The notes beneath the pieces are model-generated. The model made no database searches. It was given only the letters and a program-made list of their open reading frames with translations, and was not told the origin of the DNA. A stretch of DNA of 14,410 nucleotides. It comes from Verrucomicrobiota bacterium (GTDB lineage Bacteria; Verrucomicrobiota; Verrucomicrobiia; Methylacidiphilales; Verrucolacustridaceae). Positions 13,551 to 14,410 of this stretch are shown here, piece after piece. Made by a program: the position numbers and the translations under genes. The DNA is taken from NCBI GenBank assembly GCA_016876055.1, contig VHDM01000029.1:1-14410 (forward strand), read 5' to 3'. Numbering within the stretch: the stretch's first letter is position 1; every line of letters starts with the position of its first letter.

Positions 13551-14053
13551 GACCCCGGATCTCGGCGACAAAGCACCACTACGCCGATCGTCGCCACCAA
13601 CAGCAGCACCCCGGTTGCCAAAAAGAGCGGCGCATAGGAGGTGAAAAGCAGCGCCCCCAGTTCCTTGGCCCCGAAGGTGCTCGACTGGGCCGACCAGCGC
13701 AACGGCTCACGTGCCGCCGGAAAGGCCGCCACCAGCTTGGGAACTCCGGCCACCACCGCAGCCGCCCCCACCAGGACCGCCGCCACCTTGGGCCAGGGGA
13801 TGGGCCGGCGTGCCTCCGCTTTGACGTCAAGGAGCATGATGACGAAAAGAAACAGCACCATGACTGCGCCCGCATAAACAATCACCTGCACCGCCGCCAA
13901 AAAGGTGGCCTCTAGCGTGATGAAAAGCGCCGCCTGAAAAACAAGCGTCACCACCAGACATACGGCGTTGGTCACGGGGTTCCGGAGCGTCACCACCGAG
14001 GTGGCGGCCGCCAACAGGCCGACGGCCAGGCTCCAGAAGAAAAATTGCTCCAT
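13547..14053 (-). CDS. nuoJ: NADH-quinone oxidoreductase subunit J
   Basis: A 168-residue, five-helix membrane subunit of complex I. The key third helix VIVYAGAVMVLFLFVIMLL, whose pi-bulge is linked to coupling between quinone reduction and pumping, is intact. The N-terminal FFFWSLAVGLLAAATSVVTLRNPVTNAV block is also typical. The ATG at 14053 is needed because the first helix begins within three residues. The only Shine-Dalgarno-like bases (GAGG) touch the ATG with no spacer, which is a poor placement. A GC hairpin lies 15-40 bases upstream. NuoJ follows nuoI after 153 bp, unlike the packed J-to-N part of the operon. Confidence 0.95.
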   Translation of the reverse strand: MEQFFFWSLAVGLLAAATSVVTLRNPVTNAVCLVVTLVFQAALFITLEATFLAAVQVIVYAGAVMVLFLFVIMLLDVKAEARRPIPWPKVAAVLVGAAAVVAGVPKLVAAFPAAREPLRWSAQSSTFGAKELGALLFTSYAPLFLATGVLLLVATIGVVVLCRRDPGS

Positions 14054-14068
14054 CCTCGTGATTTTTTT

Positions 14069-14094
14069 GGGGGTTACGTCAGGTTAAATCCCCC
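14069..14094 (-). repeat. GGGGG...CCCCC stem before nuoJ
   Basis: On the minus strand five G, sixteen intervening bases and five C can pair just upstream of the nuoJ start, followed by a run of seven A and then the ATG region. It is not a terminator for minus-strand transcripts, as the run is A, not T. It may shape the mRNA leader of nuoJ. Only the 5-bp GC stem is well supported. Confidence 0.35.
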
Positions 14095-14146
14095 GCAACA
14101 GCGGTCAATGGGGTTATCGGTCCGTCCCAACAACCGTTCTCAATTT

Positions 14147-14170
14147 CGTAATCTGAATCCTAATCCGAAT
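14147..14170. repeat. Degenerate hexanucleotide tandem (4 x 6), spacer copy 2
   Basis: Read on the minus strand: ATTCGG, ATTAGG, ATTCAG, ATTACG. All four units share ATT at the start and G at the end. It lies in the nuoI-nuoJ spacer and resembles the tandem at 3830-3853 in unit length, copy number and consensus. Confidence 0.45.
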
Positions 14171-14171
14171 C

Positions 14172-14195
14172 AAAACCCGGGACTCTGACCGGTTT
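14172..14195 (-). terminator. Weak candidate terminator after nuoI
   Basis: On the minus strand, starting 12 bases after the nuoI stop, AAACCGG can pair with CCCGGGTTT, giving about seven base pairs with one bulged G and a loop of about seven bases. A short TTTT run follows. This could attenuate transcription between nuoI and nuoJ, but the stem is imperfect and the T-run short. Confidence 0.25.
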
Positions 14196-14206
14196 CTTTA
14201 GGACCC

Positions 14207-14410
14207 TTACTTGTTTTGCCACTTCCGAATCGGCCTCGGCATCACTCCGCCCAAGCGATACAACTCCTCCTTGTTGCGAACCATCGCCTTCCGGTCCGTG
14301 CCCACAAAGATCGGGTGCTCTTTTCGAAGATAAATGGCTTCCTCCGGACAGACCTCTTCACACATGCCGCAATAAATGCACCGGAGCATGTCGATGTCGA
14401 ACTCCCGCGG
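14207..14410 (-). CDS. nuoI: NADH-quinone oxidoreductase subunit I, C-terminal part
   Basis: The frame is open from the right window edge to the TAA at 14207-14209 and gives the last 67 residues of a NuoI-type two-[4Fe-4S] subunit of the complex I peripheral arm, which passes electrons towards the N2 cluster. The second cluster motif is complete: CIYCGMCEEVCP, i.e. CxxCxxCxxxCP, preceded by FDIDMLR and followed by EEAIYLRKEHPIF, as expected for NuoI. The start and first cluster motif lie beyond the window. It is upstream of nuoJ in the normal I-J order, but with a 153-bp spacer. Confidence 0.93.
   Translation of the reverse strand, partial: PREFDIDMLRCIYCGMCEEVCPEEAIYLRKEHPIFVGTDRKAMVRNKEELYRLGGVMPRPIRKWQNK

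Noticed and set aside
1..14410. CRISPR array, tRNA/rRNA, transposase or phage genes
   Set aside because: I saw no regularly spaced direct repeats, no cloverleaf-like stretch and no recombinase or phage protein in any frame.

Overview
The window is a G+C-rich stretch of bacterial chromosome that is almost entirely coding. Nearly everything is on the minus strand. The one exception is the 3' end of a membrane pyrophosphatase gene at the left edge, which converges on the rest. The gene set (proton-pumping complex I, H+/Na+-pyrophosphatase, PEP carboxylase, acetate-type symporter, A-type Fe-S carrier) suggests a respiring Gram-negative-type bacterium. The style of the proteins made me think of Verrucomicrobiota or a relative. 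That is an impression only; there is no rRNA or marker gene here to settle it.

Right to left (direction of transcription), the main block is a complex I cluster: nuoI (5'-truncated by the window edge), a 153-bp spacer, then nuoJ-nuoK-nuoL-nuoM-nuoN. These last five are tightly packed, with 4-bp ATGA/GTGA overlaps or directly abutting stop and start. The cluster continues with an erpA/iscA-type Fe-S carrier gene, then ppc (PEP carboxylase), and then nuoH, which normally sits directly upstream of nuoI. The block links the respiratory NADH-quinone oxidoreductase with a probable Fe-S maturation factor and an anaplerotic enzyme.

After a roughly 310-bp non-coding spacer comes a second minus-strand unit: a stand-alone PAS-domain protein (LOV-like but without the photoactive cysteine), a TauE/SafE-family permease, a DUF485 (YjcH-like) small membrane protein, and an ActP-like solute:sodium symporter. 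DUF485-ActP is the known acetate permease pair. The PAS and TauE reading frames are in the same phase, separated only by an amber stop. The conserved first helix of TauE lies between that stop and the first ATG, so its translation start is unexplained.

The most interesting points are: (1) PEP carboxylase has lost two of the four residues that bind the feedback inhibitor aspartate in the E. coli/maize enzymes; (2) TauE has no canonical start codon for its conserved N-terminus; (3) nuoH is displaced behind erpA-ppc; (4) the two largest spacers share a degenerate hexanucleotide tandem motif; and (5) a perfect GGGGTC/GACCCC palindrome lies between the convergent hppA and actP genes. I found no RNA genes, CRISPR arrays, insertion sequences or prophage genes, and no convincing new multi-gene system beyond the PAS-TauE-DUF485-ActP cassette.
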